This document shows, in pieces, positions 46,952-55,604 of a stretch of 64,000 nt of DNA. Within the stretch, counting starts at the first letter, position 1. Each line of letters starts with the position of its first letter. Under the pieces are notes generated by a model. It had not been told where the DNA came from, did not search any database, and saw only the letters and a program-made list of their open reading frames with translations. The stretch is taken from positions 32,939 through 96,938 of the forward strand of contig CACXMM010000006.1 of the NCBI GenBank assembly GCA_902768785.1, written 5' to 3'. Source of the DNA: an uncultured Prevotellaceae bacterium (lineage in GTDB: Bacteria; Bacteroidota; Bacteroidia; Bacteroidales; Bacteroidaceae). A program made the position numbers and the translations under genes.

Positions 46952-48786
46952 CAGCTTTGCATATCGTGGAGCTTCTTGTAATAGCCATCCTGCGACATCA
47001 GGTCATCATGTGTGCCACGCTCCACGATTTGTCCGTCATGAAGCACACATATCTCATCTGAGTTCTTGATGGTACTCAGACGATGAGCGATGGCCACGGT
47101 AGTACGGGTCTTCATCAGTTTCTCCAAAGCATCCTGCACCAACCGCTCACTCTCAGTGTCAAGGGCGGAAGTAGCCTCATCAAGGATCAGAATAGGCGGG
47201 TTCTTCAAGATGGCACGGGCGATACTCACACGTTGCCGCTGTCCTCCGGAAAGCCGACCACCACGGTCACCTATCTTCGTATCGTACCCTTGCTCTGACG
47301 CCATGATGAAGTCGTGTGCATTGGCGATACGTGCCGCCTGCTCCACCTCTTCCTGTGTGACAGTATCCACACCGAACGATATGTTGTTATAGAATGTATC
47401 ATTGAACAGGATAGCCTCCTGGTTCACATTACCAATCAGCTGCCGCAGGTCGTGAATACCCAGGTCTTTCACGTTGATGCCATCAATCAGTACTTCTCCT
47501 TCCTGCACGTCGTAGTAACGAGGAATCAAATCCACCAGTGTACTCTTACCGCCACCGCTTTGTCCTACCAGGGCCACAGTCTTGCCTTTCTCAATCACTA
47601 AGTTGACATCGCGAAGCACCCATTGCTCAGCATATTTGAATGACACATGACGGAACTCTATCTGGTGCTCGAAGCTCTCAATATGCTTCGGGTGTTCCGG
47701 CTCCTTGATATTATTCTCCATCAGCAGGATCTTATCCACACGTTCCATGGATGCCAAGCCCTTGGGAATGTTATAGCTGGCCTTGGAGAATTCCTTCAGC
47801 GGATTAATCACACTATAGAGCATCACCAGATAATAGATGAATACGGGTCCGCTCAGCACGGCTTTATTCAATACCAGGATACCACCGAACCACAATACAA
47901 TAACAATCATCACCGTACCCAAGAACTCACTCATCGGATGAGCCATCGACTGCCGGATGGTTACTCGCATAATATCATTGCGGTAGGCAGAGTTTACGCG
48001 GTCGAAACGGTTATTCATCTTCTCCTCGGCATTAAAGGCCTTGATGATGCGCAAGCCACCCAAGGTCTCCTCCACCTGACTCATCGTATCGCTCCACAAC
48101 GACTGTGCCTTGATACTCTTCGCTTTCAGTTTCCTGCCCACAAAACCCATGAACCATCCAAAAAGGGGCACAAAGATGATCGTGAACAAGGTGAGCTCCC
48201 AGGAGACGATCAGACAAGCAGTGAAATAGGAGAAAATCAGAATCGGGTTCTTGAACAACATGTCAAGACTGGCCATAATGGAGTTCTCTATTTCCTGCAC
48301 ATCACCACTCATTCGTGCAATGATATCACCTTTACGCTCCTCACTGAAGAAGCCCAACGGCAATGAAGTAATCTTCTGATACAATTGGTTACGGATATCA
48401 CGGACAACACCTGTACGAATCGGTATCATCGTTGCCGACGAAAGGAAATAGGCTCCTGTCTTCAGGAATGTCATAAACGCCAGGAACAGTCCGATAATCA
48501 GCAACGTAGTGGTGGCACCCCATTCAAGCACCCATCCCTGTACGATATAATTCGTGTTGTTGCTGAGGATATCCGTGCAGTTCCCGAGCGTGAGCTCACT
48601 CCACGGAATCCAGTCAACAGCCCGCATGCCGGGATCTGTCTGGAACAGAATATTCAAGATAGGGATAATAGCCATGAACGAGAAAATATTCAATATCGCA
48701 CTTAGGATATTGAACAACACCGTCAGCACAAGATATTTCTTATATGGCGGCACAAAACGGCGAAGGACTTTTAAGAATTCTCGCAT
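46951..48786 (-). CDS. MsbA-like ABC exporter (fused permease/ATPase)
   Basis: A 611-aa half-transporter with about six membrane helices in residues ~15-330 and a nucleotide-binding domain with GQSGGGKST (Walker A), LSGGQRQRVSIARAIL (signature), ILILDEATSALD (Walker B) and AHRLST (H-loop). The likely substrate is lipid A or another glycolipid. Coupling to the LTA-synthase-like gene and proximity to the LpxL-like gene fit envelope lipid export. Its upstream region holds the palindrome array at 48989-49113. Confidence 0.88.
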   Translation of the reverse strand: MREFLKVLRRFVPPYKKYLVLTVLFNILSAILNIFSFMAIIPILNILFQTDPGMRAVDWIPWSELTLGNCTDILSNNTNYIVQGWVLEWGATTTLLIIGLFLAFMTFLKTGAYFLSSATMIPIRTGVVRDIRNQLYQKITSLPLGFFSEERKGDIIARMSGDVQEIENSIMASLDMLFKNPILIFSYFTACLIVSWELTLFTIIFVPLFGWFMGFVGRKLKAKSIKAQSLWSDTMSQVEETLGGLRIIKAFNAEEKMNNRFDRVNSAYRNDIMRVTIRQSMAHPMSEFLGTVMIVIVLWFGGILVLNKAVLSGPVFIYYLVMLYSVINPLKEFSKASYNIPKGLASMERVDKILLMENNIKEPEHPKHIESFEHQIEFRHVSFKYAEQWVLRDVNLVIEKGKTVALVGQSGGGKSTLVDLIPRYYDVQEGEVLIDGINVKDLGIHDLRQLIGNVNQEAILFNDTFYNNISFGVDTVTQEEVEQAARIANAHDFIMASEQGYDTKIGDRGGRLSGGQRQRVSIARAILKNPPILILDEATSALDTESERLVQDALEKLMKTRTTVAIAHRLSTIKNSDEICVLHDGQIVERGTHDDLMSQDGYYKKLHDMQS

Positions 48787-48988
48787 TCAGCCACAAAGGT
48801 AATGCAAATTCATGGAAACTCAAAGAAAAAGCGCGTTTTTCTCGCTTCACCGCATAGAAAAACCATGAGAGATGCCCTAACTCATCCTTCGCAGACAACA
48901 ACCTGCCTCTTGACGCATGACTTCTAAAAACCCTGTGGAGGAAACATACGACTTTTGCGAAGGTACTGCAAAAGTTAAACAAAAGTTG

Positions 48989-49113
48989 TGCACATTTTAA
49001 GTTGCCGTGGTGCACACTTTGTGCAACGGTTCTGCACACTTTGTGCAGGTACTTTGCACACTTTGTGCAGAAGCCTTGCACAACTTGTGCAATGGCCTTG
49101 CACAAAAAAGTTC
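48989..49113. repeat. 22-bp-period palindrome array, TGCACA-CTT-TGTGCA type
   Basis: Three identical perfect palindromes TGCACACTTTGTGCA start at 49011, 49033 and 49055. A fourth, TGCACAACTTGTGCA, starts at 49077. Degenerate end units with an intact left arm start at 48989 and 49099. The 7-bp spacers all differ (GCCGTGG, ACGGTTC, GGTACTT, GAAGCCT, ATGGCCT). The remainder of 48787-49156 shows no convincing gene. Confidence 0.92.
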
Positions 49114-49156
49114 AATAGGTAAGAAAAAGAAAAGGTGAGGTTTCTCCAGTTCTGAA

Positions 49157-50533
49157 CTATGCCTCTATGATTTCCCCTTTCAACGTTGCACTGCTGCTTT
49201 CGACGATTCTCACCCGCACAGTTTCTCCGATGTGATGCCCGTTTTTATTAAAGATCACCGCCTTGTTCTGTCCGTTGCGGCCCATCAGTTGTTCACGGCT
49301 CCGTTTGCTGTATCCTTCCACCAGCACATCGAACACCTTCCCTACATCCTGTGCATTGCGTTGGGCTGAGATCTCCGTCTGTAAGGCAATCAGTTCATTC
49401 AACCTGCGGATCTTCTCCTCTTCAGGCACATTATCAGCAAGATGCTTGGCAGCATACGTGCCTGGTCGTTCAGAATATTTGAACATAAAGGCGGAGTCGA
49501 ACTGCACTTCACGCACCAAAGAGAGCGTCTGCTGGAAGTCCTCTTCCGTCTCATCACAATAACCCACAAAGATATCTGTAGATAACCCGCAGTCGGGAAT
49601 GATTCTGCGGATGGCCTCCACCTTGTCCAAATAGTCCTCACGGGTATATTTGCGGTTCATCAGCTTCAAGGTATGGTTACTGCCACTCTGAGCCGGGAAA
49701 TGGATGTGATGACAGAGATTCGGCTCTTCGGCAATGGCATGGAGGATATCCTCACTCATGTCTTCAGGGTTCGAGGTGGTGAAACGTACGCGCATTTGGG
49801 GTACCTCCTGGGCTACCAGTCGCAGCAACTGGGCAAAGCTGGTACCGCCAGGAATGGGTTTCCCTGCAGGTGAGAGTCCATAACTGTTCACGTTCTGTCC
49901 TAACAACGTCACCTCCTTGAATCCCCGTTGCTGCAGATCGCGCACTTCGGTGAGAATGCTTTCCACATCACGGGATCTTTCCCTTCCTCGGGTGTAAGGC
50001 ACAATACAATAATGACAGAAGTTATTACAGCCACGCATGATACTCACAAAGCCGCCCACCTTCGCAGTATGCAGACGCTGGGGGATGATATCACGGTAGG
50101 TCTCTGTGGTTGAAAGTTCAATGTTGATGGCTTTCTGTCCCATCTCACATTGTGCAATGAGATCGGGCAGCGACAGATAGGCATCAGGACCTGCCACCAG
50201 ATCCGCATGGTGATTCTCTAACAAATCCTCTTTCACACGTTCCGCCATACAGCCAAGGACACCGATAATTAATCGAGGAGTGTGGAGTGAGGAGTGAGGA
50301 GTGACGTTTGAATCTCTGGTGCGCTTATTACGCAACGCATTCAGTTCCTCCAGGCGGTGATAGATCTTCTGCTCGGCATTGTCGCGCACTGAACAGGTAT
50401 TCAGGAACACGGCATCAGCCTCCTGAATATCCTCACACACCTCATAACCTGCCATCTGCATCACAGAGGCTACCACTTCCGAGTCGGCCACGTTCATCTG
50501 GCACCCGTATGTTTCAATATATAATTTCTTCAC
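49157..50533 (-). CDS. miaB: tRNA-2-methylthio-N6-dimethylallyladenosine synthase with a repeat-derived insertion
   Basis: A radical-SAM methylthiotransferase that modifies A37 of tRNAs. The start is taken as the GTG at 50533 (next residues KKLYIETYGCQMN), because the in-frame ATG at 50581 lies upstream of the -7 box at 50552. The N-terminal Cys set (YGCQMN, NTCSVRD, GVLGCMAERV), the radical-SAM motif RGCNNFCHYCIVPYTRGRERSR and a C-terminal TRAM domain are all present. Between the first two Cys regions, RDSNVTPHSSLHTPR is encoded by a GAGTGTGGAGTGAGGAGTGA tract that matches the intergenic element at 57820 and 59528, so it looks like an in-frame insertion. Confidence 0.9.
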   Translation of the reverse strand: MKKLYIETYGCQMNVADSEVVASVMQMAGYEVCEDIQEADAVFLNTCSVRDNAEQKIYHRLEELNALRNKRTRDSNVTPHSSLHTPRLIIGVLGCMAERVKEDLLENHHADLVAGPDAYLSLPDLIAQCEMGQKAINIELSTTETYRDIIPQRLHTAKVGGFVSIMRGCNNFCHYCIVPYTRGRERSRDVESILTEVRDLQQRGFKEVTLLGQNVNSYGLSPAGKPIPGGTSFAQLLRLVAQEVPQMRVRFTTSNPEDMSEDILHAIAEEPNLCHHIHFPAQSGSNHTLKLMNRKYTREDYLDKVEAIRRIIPDCGLSTDIFVGYCDETEEDFQQTLSLVREVQFDSAFMFKYSERPGTYAAKHLADNVPEEEKIRRLNELIALQTEISAQRNAQDVGKVFDVLVEGYSKRSREQLMGRNGQNKAVIFNKNGHHIGETVRVRIVESSSATLKGEIIEA

Positions 50534-50551
50534 TATTTTGTTATTTGGTGA

Positions 50552-50582
50552 CAAAGGTACGGATAAACGCGCACATGGCAAA
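50552..50582 (-). promoter_or_regulatory. miaB promoter
   Basis: Minus-strand TTTG (50579-50582), 19 bp, TACCTTTG (50552-50559). It implies a short leader and selects the GTG start at 50533. It overlaps the terminator at 50572-50609. Confidence 0.65.
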
Positions 50583-50609
50583 GAAAAAACAATTTTTCTT
50601 TGCCATGTG
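50572..50609 (-). terminator. Perfect 17-bp terminator of the peptide gene at 50644
   Basis: CACATGGCAAAGAAAAA pairs perfectly with TTTTTCTTTGCCATGTG around ACAA, about 35 bases after the stop of the peptide gene. The stem also contains the TTTG used as the -33 box of miaB. Confidence 0.85.
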
Positions 50610-50643
50610 GAGTGAAAGTACTTATACCAAAGTGTGAAGATAA

Positions 50644-50844
50644 TCAGTCTAACTCAAGGAATGGCCAATCGCCTGGCCAATCATCACCACCTGGCCAGTC
50701 CTCATCTTCTTCCTTGATGTCTATGATATTGTTATCATTCGCATAATCATTGTCAATAGCGTAGCCCGGACGAGAGCGCGCAAGTATGCTGATATCCTCT
50801 GCTGAGGTTATCAGTGTCTCCGGTGCTATGTATTGTTTCTTCAT
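50644..50844 (-). CDS. Small acidic peptide of the MKKxYxxPxT type (66 aa)
   Basis: It opens MKKQYIAPETLITSAEDISI and ends in a strongly acidic, Trp/Pro/Gly tail (EDEDWPGGDDWPGDWPFLEL). It shares the opening M-K-K-x-Y-x-x-P-x-T-x-I-x-x-A-E with the peptide at 27086-27322 and, like it, follows a large secreted protein on the same strand (here 55 bp downstream) and ends at a strong terminator. It has no signal peptide. Function unknown. The repeated pairing is the only evidence that it matters to its neighbour. Confidence 0.7.
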   Translation of the reverse strand: MKKQYIAPETLITSAEDISILARSRPGYAIDNDYANDNNIIDIKEEDEDWPGGDDWPGDWPFLELD

Positions 50845-50899
50845 TTCTTGTCCCTTTGTTCCTTAATGATTCTTCGAAATACGTTCATCCGAACTTACA

Positions 50900-53335
50900 T
50901 TATCTCACCAAATACTTTTTTCCATTGACGATATAGAGACCCTTTGACAAGTTTGTGCCAGGATTCCCGACTTTTCGCCCGCTCAAGTCATAGACAGCTG
51001 AAGTACCTGTTGTGGAGAATGACTGCGGAAAAGACTCCTCCAAAGCAGTAGCAATTCCTTCGGTGTCATCGATTCCATCAATACACATCGTCATCGGTTT
51101 TGCATCTGCTTGAAGAGGAAGATCTACGGTGATCCATCCACGGAAACCCTTGATAGGAGTATCTTTCGCCAGATGATAGATGGTATTGTTGCTGACAGCA
51201 TAGGAACCCTTTGTGGCATAGATGCCGTTGGCCGTAGATCCTGTATAGGTGTAGGTACTGCTACTTACTCTGAATGTGGAATAACCAGGCGTCTGCACGT
51301 AGTTTACATGCGACACACCATCATTCTCATTGTTAAAGGAAGATATAGTCTTCGTATCCTTAACGGTGCTCTGCGAAAGAAGTGGATGTTTATAGTTTTC
51401 CTCTTCTGGATTGTTGATTGAAAAGAAGTTCCGTCCTAACTCATAATAATAGACCTCATCACCATGCGGATTCTTTCCTTGATAAGGTGCTTCCGTAGGT
51501 TTCAAAAGATAGAATTCTCCTGGGACTACCGCGTTCGTCGTGGTACGCAAATTTACTGATTCGAAATCAATCACATTCGAATGACGCGACTTTTCGCCAA
51601 TACTATGCAACTTCGCGAGAACGGTTTCTTCACCAAAAGCAAACCTCACCTGTTCTCCAGTCAGCGGTATCGGGAAAGAGAACGAATTCCAATCCCCAAC
51701 CTTCATATTCCTCTGCAGACATGCAGCGCCACTATAGCGTCCATCTGGAACCGCACTGGGGAATTGTGTTATTCTGTCTGGGTGGAAAGTCAGGTAATCC
51801 AAGTTCTCCTCTTCCTCATAGAAGAACACTGGTCCTAACCCCATATAAGAAACCCGAATATCATCAATGCAAACCCAATCGCCATCATAATAATAGGTGG
51901 TACCATCAACTGCATTATTTCTTTGATAGGCAGCATCCTTACCCACTCCTATCTGAATGAACGGAGGATTATTTTCATCAAATGTCTCATTATCTACGAA
52001 TATCCATGTGAAGTTCTTATAATTCTCACCGTTATTCATAAATTCTTCACCGACTTTAAGGCAATTATTCGATTTATCTTTCCCAGCAAACTTATCTTTA
52101 TTTATTTTGACCAAATTGTGACGTGACTCTTCGTTACCAACCTTGGCAAACAAGTAAGCATCATTGTTGCCATCACTCTTCACAAAACCGTAACATTGCA
52201 CTAAGAACCAACCAGGACAAGGCGCTTTAAACTGTGTATAGGTCCTGCCTACACCCTCAAAAAACAGATAGCCATACTTTGACTTCTTCATTTCCTCAAA
52301 CTGCTCTTTCAGTCTGACAGGCTTATCCCATGCCTCATCGAGATAATACGATTTTTGTTTTTCTTTATTCTTGTATATTCCAGAGGTAAAGCCTCTCCGT
52401 CCTGTGCTACCATAAGTATAGCCTTCTTTTTCTTCCATAATCCAATTGTCATCAAAACCATCGGCATTACGGGTGAAATCACGATCGGGTACTAAACAGG
52501 AGATACTGGGATTCAATCCAACCTTCTCACTCTTCAGTTCTCGCAGAAACTCTTCTTCTGGGACAAGACGCCACTGATAAAGTTTATCGATACTGATCAT
52601 GTCGCCATTTACCAACTTTTCCGTTGTATTACCAATCACTTCTTCTGTTGTCCAGCAAGAACGATCATCATCCAAAAAGACAAGCTTTCCATTATCCCTT
52701 CCATCATTAGCATACCAATCGCCCCAAGCTGCTCCCAGGTAATATTTATGAGTCCCATGATTATCTAGATGCGCATTTTCTGGTTTTCTACATGTCATAG
52801 TCTCCCACATGTAGTAGGTGTAGGTTGTTGCAGTAGGATCTGTCTCCACGCGCTGGAAATCCCATTTACTAAGTTGACCACGGTCTGCATCCATCATTAC
52901 GGTGAAACTGCGTTTATCGCAATCACTCCAACTAGAACCCTGATTGGAAACTCCTGGTACATTACAGCCGTAACTATCCTTTAGATTATCGACCTTTTCT
53001 GTGATACCACTCTTGATAAACCCACTTTTCATCAGATATAACGGCCGACCGAAGGATTCATGGAACAATCGTCCTTCCATGCCCCAGTTTCCACCTTCAA
53101 TGACAAAGCGCCCCGTTCCAACATTAAATAGATAGAACTTTCTTCCGTTGGTTTCATATTCATTATTTCCCACAACGTTGTCCACATTCATACCATTCCA
53201 CACCTTGCTCATAGACTCAGCATGACTAGCCTTGGTTCCCTGTGCCGAAACATGGCAAACCGCCATGTTGCCCAACAAGAAATATCCTAAAAGTGTCAGA
53301 AAAACGACAAATCTATATCTCTTCATAATCTTCAA
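50900..53335 (-). CDS. Large secreted protein with Prevotella-type C-terminal sorting tail
   Basis: An 811-aa protein with a signal peptide (FVVFLTLLGYFLLGNMAVCHVSAQ), starting at 53335 or at the ATG at 53326. The body is aromatic-rich and beta-strand-rich (FYLFNVGTGRFVIEGGNWG, a RICIN-like or adhesin-like phrase; APCPGWFLVQCYGFV; YYYDGDWVCIDDIRVSYMG). The C-terminus is VYDLSGRKVGNPGTN then LSKGLYIVNGKKYLVR. No catalytic motif was recognised. It is likely exposed on the surface. It is AT-richer than the flanking housekeeping genes and forms an operon with the acidic peptide. Confidence 0.7.
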   Translation of the reverse strand: MKIMKRYRFVVFLTLLGYFLLGNMAVCHVSAQGTKASHAESMSKVWNGMNVDNVVGNNEYETNGRKFYLFNVGTGRFVIEGGNWGMEGRLFHESFGRPLYLMKSGFIKSGITEKVDNLKDSYGCNVPGVSNQGSSWSDCDKRSFTVMMDADRGQLSKWDFQRVETDPTATTYTYYMWETMTCRKPENAHLDNHGTHKYYLGAAWGDWYANDGRDNGKLVFLDDDRSCWTTEEVIGNTTEKLVNGDMISIDKLYQWRLVPEEEFLRELKSEKVGLNPSISCLVPDRDFTRNADGFDDNWIMEEKEGYTYGSTGRRGFTSGIYKNKEKQKSYYLDEAWDKPVRLKEQFEEMKKSKYGYLFFEGVGRTYTQFKAPCPGWFLVQCYGFVKSDGNNDAYLFAKVGNEESRHNLVKINKDKFAGKDKSNNCLKVGEEFMNNGENYKNFTWIFVDNETFDENNPPFIQIGVGKDAAYQRNNAVDGTTYYYDGDWVCIDDIRVSYMGLGPVFFYEEEENLDYLTFHPDRITQFPSAVPDGRYSGAACLQRNMKVGDWNSFSFPIPLTGEQVRFAFGEETVLAKLHSIGEKSRHSNVIDFESVNLRTTTNAVVPGEFYLLKPTEAPYQGKNPHGDEVYYYELGRNFFSINNPEEENYKHPLLSQSTVKDTKTISSFNNENDGVSHVNYVQTPGYSTFRVSSSTYTYTGSTANGIYATKGSYAVSNNTIYHLAKDTPIKGFRGWITVDLPLQADAKPMTMCIDGIDDTEGIATALEESFPQSFSTTGTSAVYDLSGRKVGNPGTNLSKGLYIVNGKKYLVR

Positions 53336-53364
53336 CTTGAATTGTTTAGTACCTATTTATCACG

Positions 53365-53372
53365 CAAATATA
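53365..53372 (-). promoter_or_regulatory. Possible -7 box of the 50900-53335 gene
   Basis: Minus-strand TATATTTG about 30 bases before the start. No well-spaced TTTG is seen upstream, so this is weak. Confidence 0.35.
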
Positions 53373-53495
53373 TTAATTAGTTTGATAAATAGTACTATCA
53401 AAGAGACTAATTTATAGATTATTAACTAAAAATGAAGTCTCTAACGCACTATAAGCCAAAAAATAAACACAAAAGCGCAGATTACACTTAAAATG

Positions 53496-54446
53496 TTAGT
53501 GTTTGCAGAAAGATAGACAGAAATAGAGAATGACGCCAGTGATGAGTCCGGCAATGGCATCAATGACATAATGCGCCTGGATATACACGGTGGCGAAACA
53601 CATCAAGATAAAGAAAGGAAGGAGGATATAGAACAGGCGACGACTCCCACTGCGCCATGCCAGGAGTAAGAGAACCGTACTGATGCCTACATGACTGCTG
53701 GGGAAGGCTGCCGTGGGGCGTTCTCCTGTTTCGTGGGCATCCTCCACCAACTGATAGAAGAATCCATCAGGGTAACCAGGACTCACCACACGTTCCATGG
53801 TATGATTGAAATAATCGTGGATATTGGGGAAGATACCTTGTGCGATGTTCTCAAAGCCCACGGCACCATAATAGTACTGCGGTCCGGTAACAGGCAGGAA
53901 CACAAACACCACGTAATAGATAAAGAAAGCCCCTATCACGATGAATATGGTCCGCTGAAACTGCTCATAGCGACAGAAGAAATAAAACAGTGCCACCGTA
54001 GCAATCATGGGGAAATAGGAAGCATAGCCCAAATCCATCAATTCGCCAAACCATGGATAGGGCACCAGCTTCGAGAACAGCAACGCAGGCTGACATCCGA
54101 AGATACTCTGTTCCCACTGGGCAAAGAGATGGTCGAGATTGGGAAAAATTCGGTTCAGCTCATACGTATCGGGATACCACCAGGAGAGCAAGGCCAGCTG
54201 CAAGACAGCACGCGCCAGACGAGTAAACCGGCAAGGCATCATACGATAGACGAGATACACGGCGGCCATCATCAGGATAATGCGCACACGTCCCCAGATC
54301 ATAGCCTGTGCATTGGGTATCTTGGTATAGCAGAAAAAAATCATGGCAAAGGTGAGCACCATATAGGCCACCACTACCCATTCATAGGCGAACAATCCCT
54401 TTTCTGCCTTCTTCTCTATCTTAAATAAATCCTTCAGCAATTTCAT
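53496..54446 (-). CDS. PAP2-superfamily membrane phosphatase/phosphotransferase (Aur1-like)
   Basis: A 316-aa protein with about six or seven membrane helices and the PAP2 motifs FPSSHVGIS and HYVIDAIAG; LPVTGPQYYYG before them is typical of the Aur1/inositol-phosphoryl-ceramide-synthase branch. Members dephosphorylate lipids or move phosphoryl headgroups between lipids, for example in sphingolipid synthesis, which Bacteroidales carry out. It follows the epimerase gene by 29 bp on the same strand. No inositol genes are close, so substrate is open. Confidence 0.8.
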   Translation of the reverse strand: MKLLKDLFKIEKKAEKGLFAYEWVVVAYMVLTFAMIFFCYTKIPNAQAMIWGRVRIILMMAAVYLVYRMMPCRFTRLARAVLQLALLSWWYPDTYELNRIFPNLDHLFAQWEQSIFGCQPALLFSKLVPYPWFGELMDLGYASYFPMIATVALFYFFCRYEQFQRTIFIVIGAFFIYYVVFVFLPVTGPQYYYGAVGFENIAQGIFPNIHDYFNHTMERVVSPGYPDGFFYQLVEDAHETGERPTAAFPSSHVGISTVLLLLAWRSGSRRLFYILLPFFILMCFATVYIQAHYVIDAIAGLITGVILYFCLSFCKH

Positions 54447-54475
54447 CTTTCGTCATTCAATAATCTTTCAACCTC

Positions 54476-55489
54476 TTACAGCCAGCCGTGCTCCTGATAC
54501 CACTTCATGGTCTCTTTGACTCCACGCTCCAACGGGTATTGGGGCTGATAACCCAGCTCATCTATAGCCGGCTGTATATCACAACGCCAGTTGCGTTGCT
54601 TCAGGATATGATACTTGTCATTGTTCAAAGCTGTGACCTTCCCAGTAATATTTCCGGCGATTTCACCGAAGAATGTGACAATTCGGAGTAGCCAGATAGG
54701 AGCCTTGATGCGCAGGCACCAGGGGTTACCCAGTTCACGGATAATCAAGTTACTGAACGTGGCCGATTGATACACCTCACCATCACTGAGAAAATAGCTC
54801 CTGCCTATCTGTCCGTGCTCCAATGCCAGGAACACCGCCTGTACCACGTCGAGCACATACACAAAAGTAATATCCTGCTGCTGAAAGCCCACGGCAAAGT
54901 CGGTATGTCCTTTGATGCTTTTCGCCATCAGGAAATAATCTTTCTCACGAGGACCATAGACACCCGTGGGACGAAGGATGACATAAGGAAAAGAAGGAAC
55001 CTCACCCGTCTTACTGCAATCACGAAGGATAGCTTCAGCGGCTAACTTACTCTTGCCGTATTCCGTGTTCGGCTGCGGCGTATCGGTTTCGCGGATAGCT
55101 TCGTAAGGCTGTTTCTCACGAATAGCACCGAAGATACTCAGACTACTCAGATAGACGAATTTCTTTAAGGGCATGTGCAGACGGAGCAAAGCGTTAACAA
55201 GATGACGGGTGCCTTCAGTGTTCACACGATAGAACTGCTCCTTTTTCAGACATTTCGTCACGCCGGCAGCATGCACGATATAATCGAACATACGACCCTC
55301 AAGCTGATGCACCAAATCTTCTTCTGACGACAGGTTCAGTTCTATGAAATGAATACGCTCATCCTGCAACCACTCACGGGAACTGCTCCTCCGGATGGCT
55401 GCCCATACCTCCATCCCACGCCGCAAGGCCTCCTCGACAATAAAACTGCCGATGAATCCCGAGGCGCCAGTAATCAATATCTTCTCCAT
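54476..55489 (-). CDS. NAD-dependent epimerase/dehydratase (extended SDR)
   Basis: A 337-aa protein with the Rossmann motif ITGASGFIGSFIVEEAL, DYIVHAAGVT, LSSLSIFG, the catalytic Tyr-Lys as TEYGKSKLAAE and RPTGVYGPREKD. Such enzymes act on nucleotide sugars, sterol-like or other alcohol substrates. It is the first gene of a two-gene unit with the PAP2 protein, which could point to lipid headgroup metabolism. A promoter pair lies between it and rnr. Confidence 0.82.
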   Translation of the reverse strand: MEKILITGASGFIGSFIVEEALRRGMEVWAAIRRSSSREWLQDERIHFIELNLSSEEDLVHQLEGRMFDYIVHAAGVTKCLKKEQFYRVNTEGTRHLVNALLRLHMPLKKFVYLSSLSIFGAIREKQPYEAIRETDTPQPNTEYGKSKLAAEAILRDCSKTGEVPSFPYVILRPTGVYGPREKDYFLMAKSIKGHTDFAVGFQQQDITFVYVLDVVQAVFLALEHGQIGRSYFLSDGEVYQSATFSNLIIRELGNPWCLRIKAPIWLLRIVTFFGEIAGNITGKVTALNNDKYHILKQRNWRCDIQPAIDELGYQPQYPLERGVKETMKWYQEHGWL

Positions 55490-55497
55490 TTGCGATG

Positions 55498-55575
55498 CAA
55501 AATTAGTGGAAATCCCATGAAATGCAAAATAAACGTAATAAAAAACACGACTTTCACGGAAAATATGTATATTTG
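55498..55575. promoter_or_regulatory. Divergent promoters of the epimerase gene and rnr
   Basis: Minus: TTTG (55525-55528), 19 bp, TAATTTTG (55498-55505). Plus: TATATTTG (55568-55575), without a clear -33 TTTG. Confidence 0.6.
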
Positions 55576-55604
55576 CATATCTTTTCTATCAAAATACTAC
55601 GATT

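Noticed and set aside
48740-49105. A 121-codon Cys-rich minus-strand frame before the ABC exporter
   Set aside because: Most of it is translated from the TGCACACTTTGTGCA array (repeated CTKCAKYLHK-like text), and it overlaps the start of the exporter gene in another frame.
48989-49113. A CRISPR array
   Set aside because: The repeats are 15 bp and the spacers 7 bp, both far too short, and there are no cas genes in the window.
48989-49113. Iterons of a plasmid or phage replication origin
   Set aside because: The 22-bp step is typical of iterons, but no Rep gene, DnaA boxes or mobile genes are near, and several unrelated arrays occur along the chromosome segment.
50534-50581. The ATG at 50581 as the miaB start
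   Set aside because: A well-formed -7 box lies downstream of it at 50552-50559, and family homology begins at the GTG codon.
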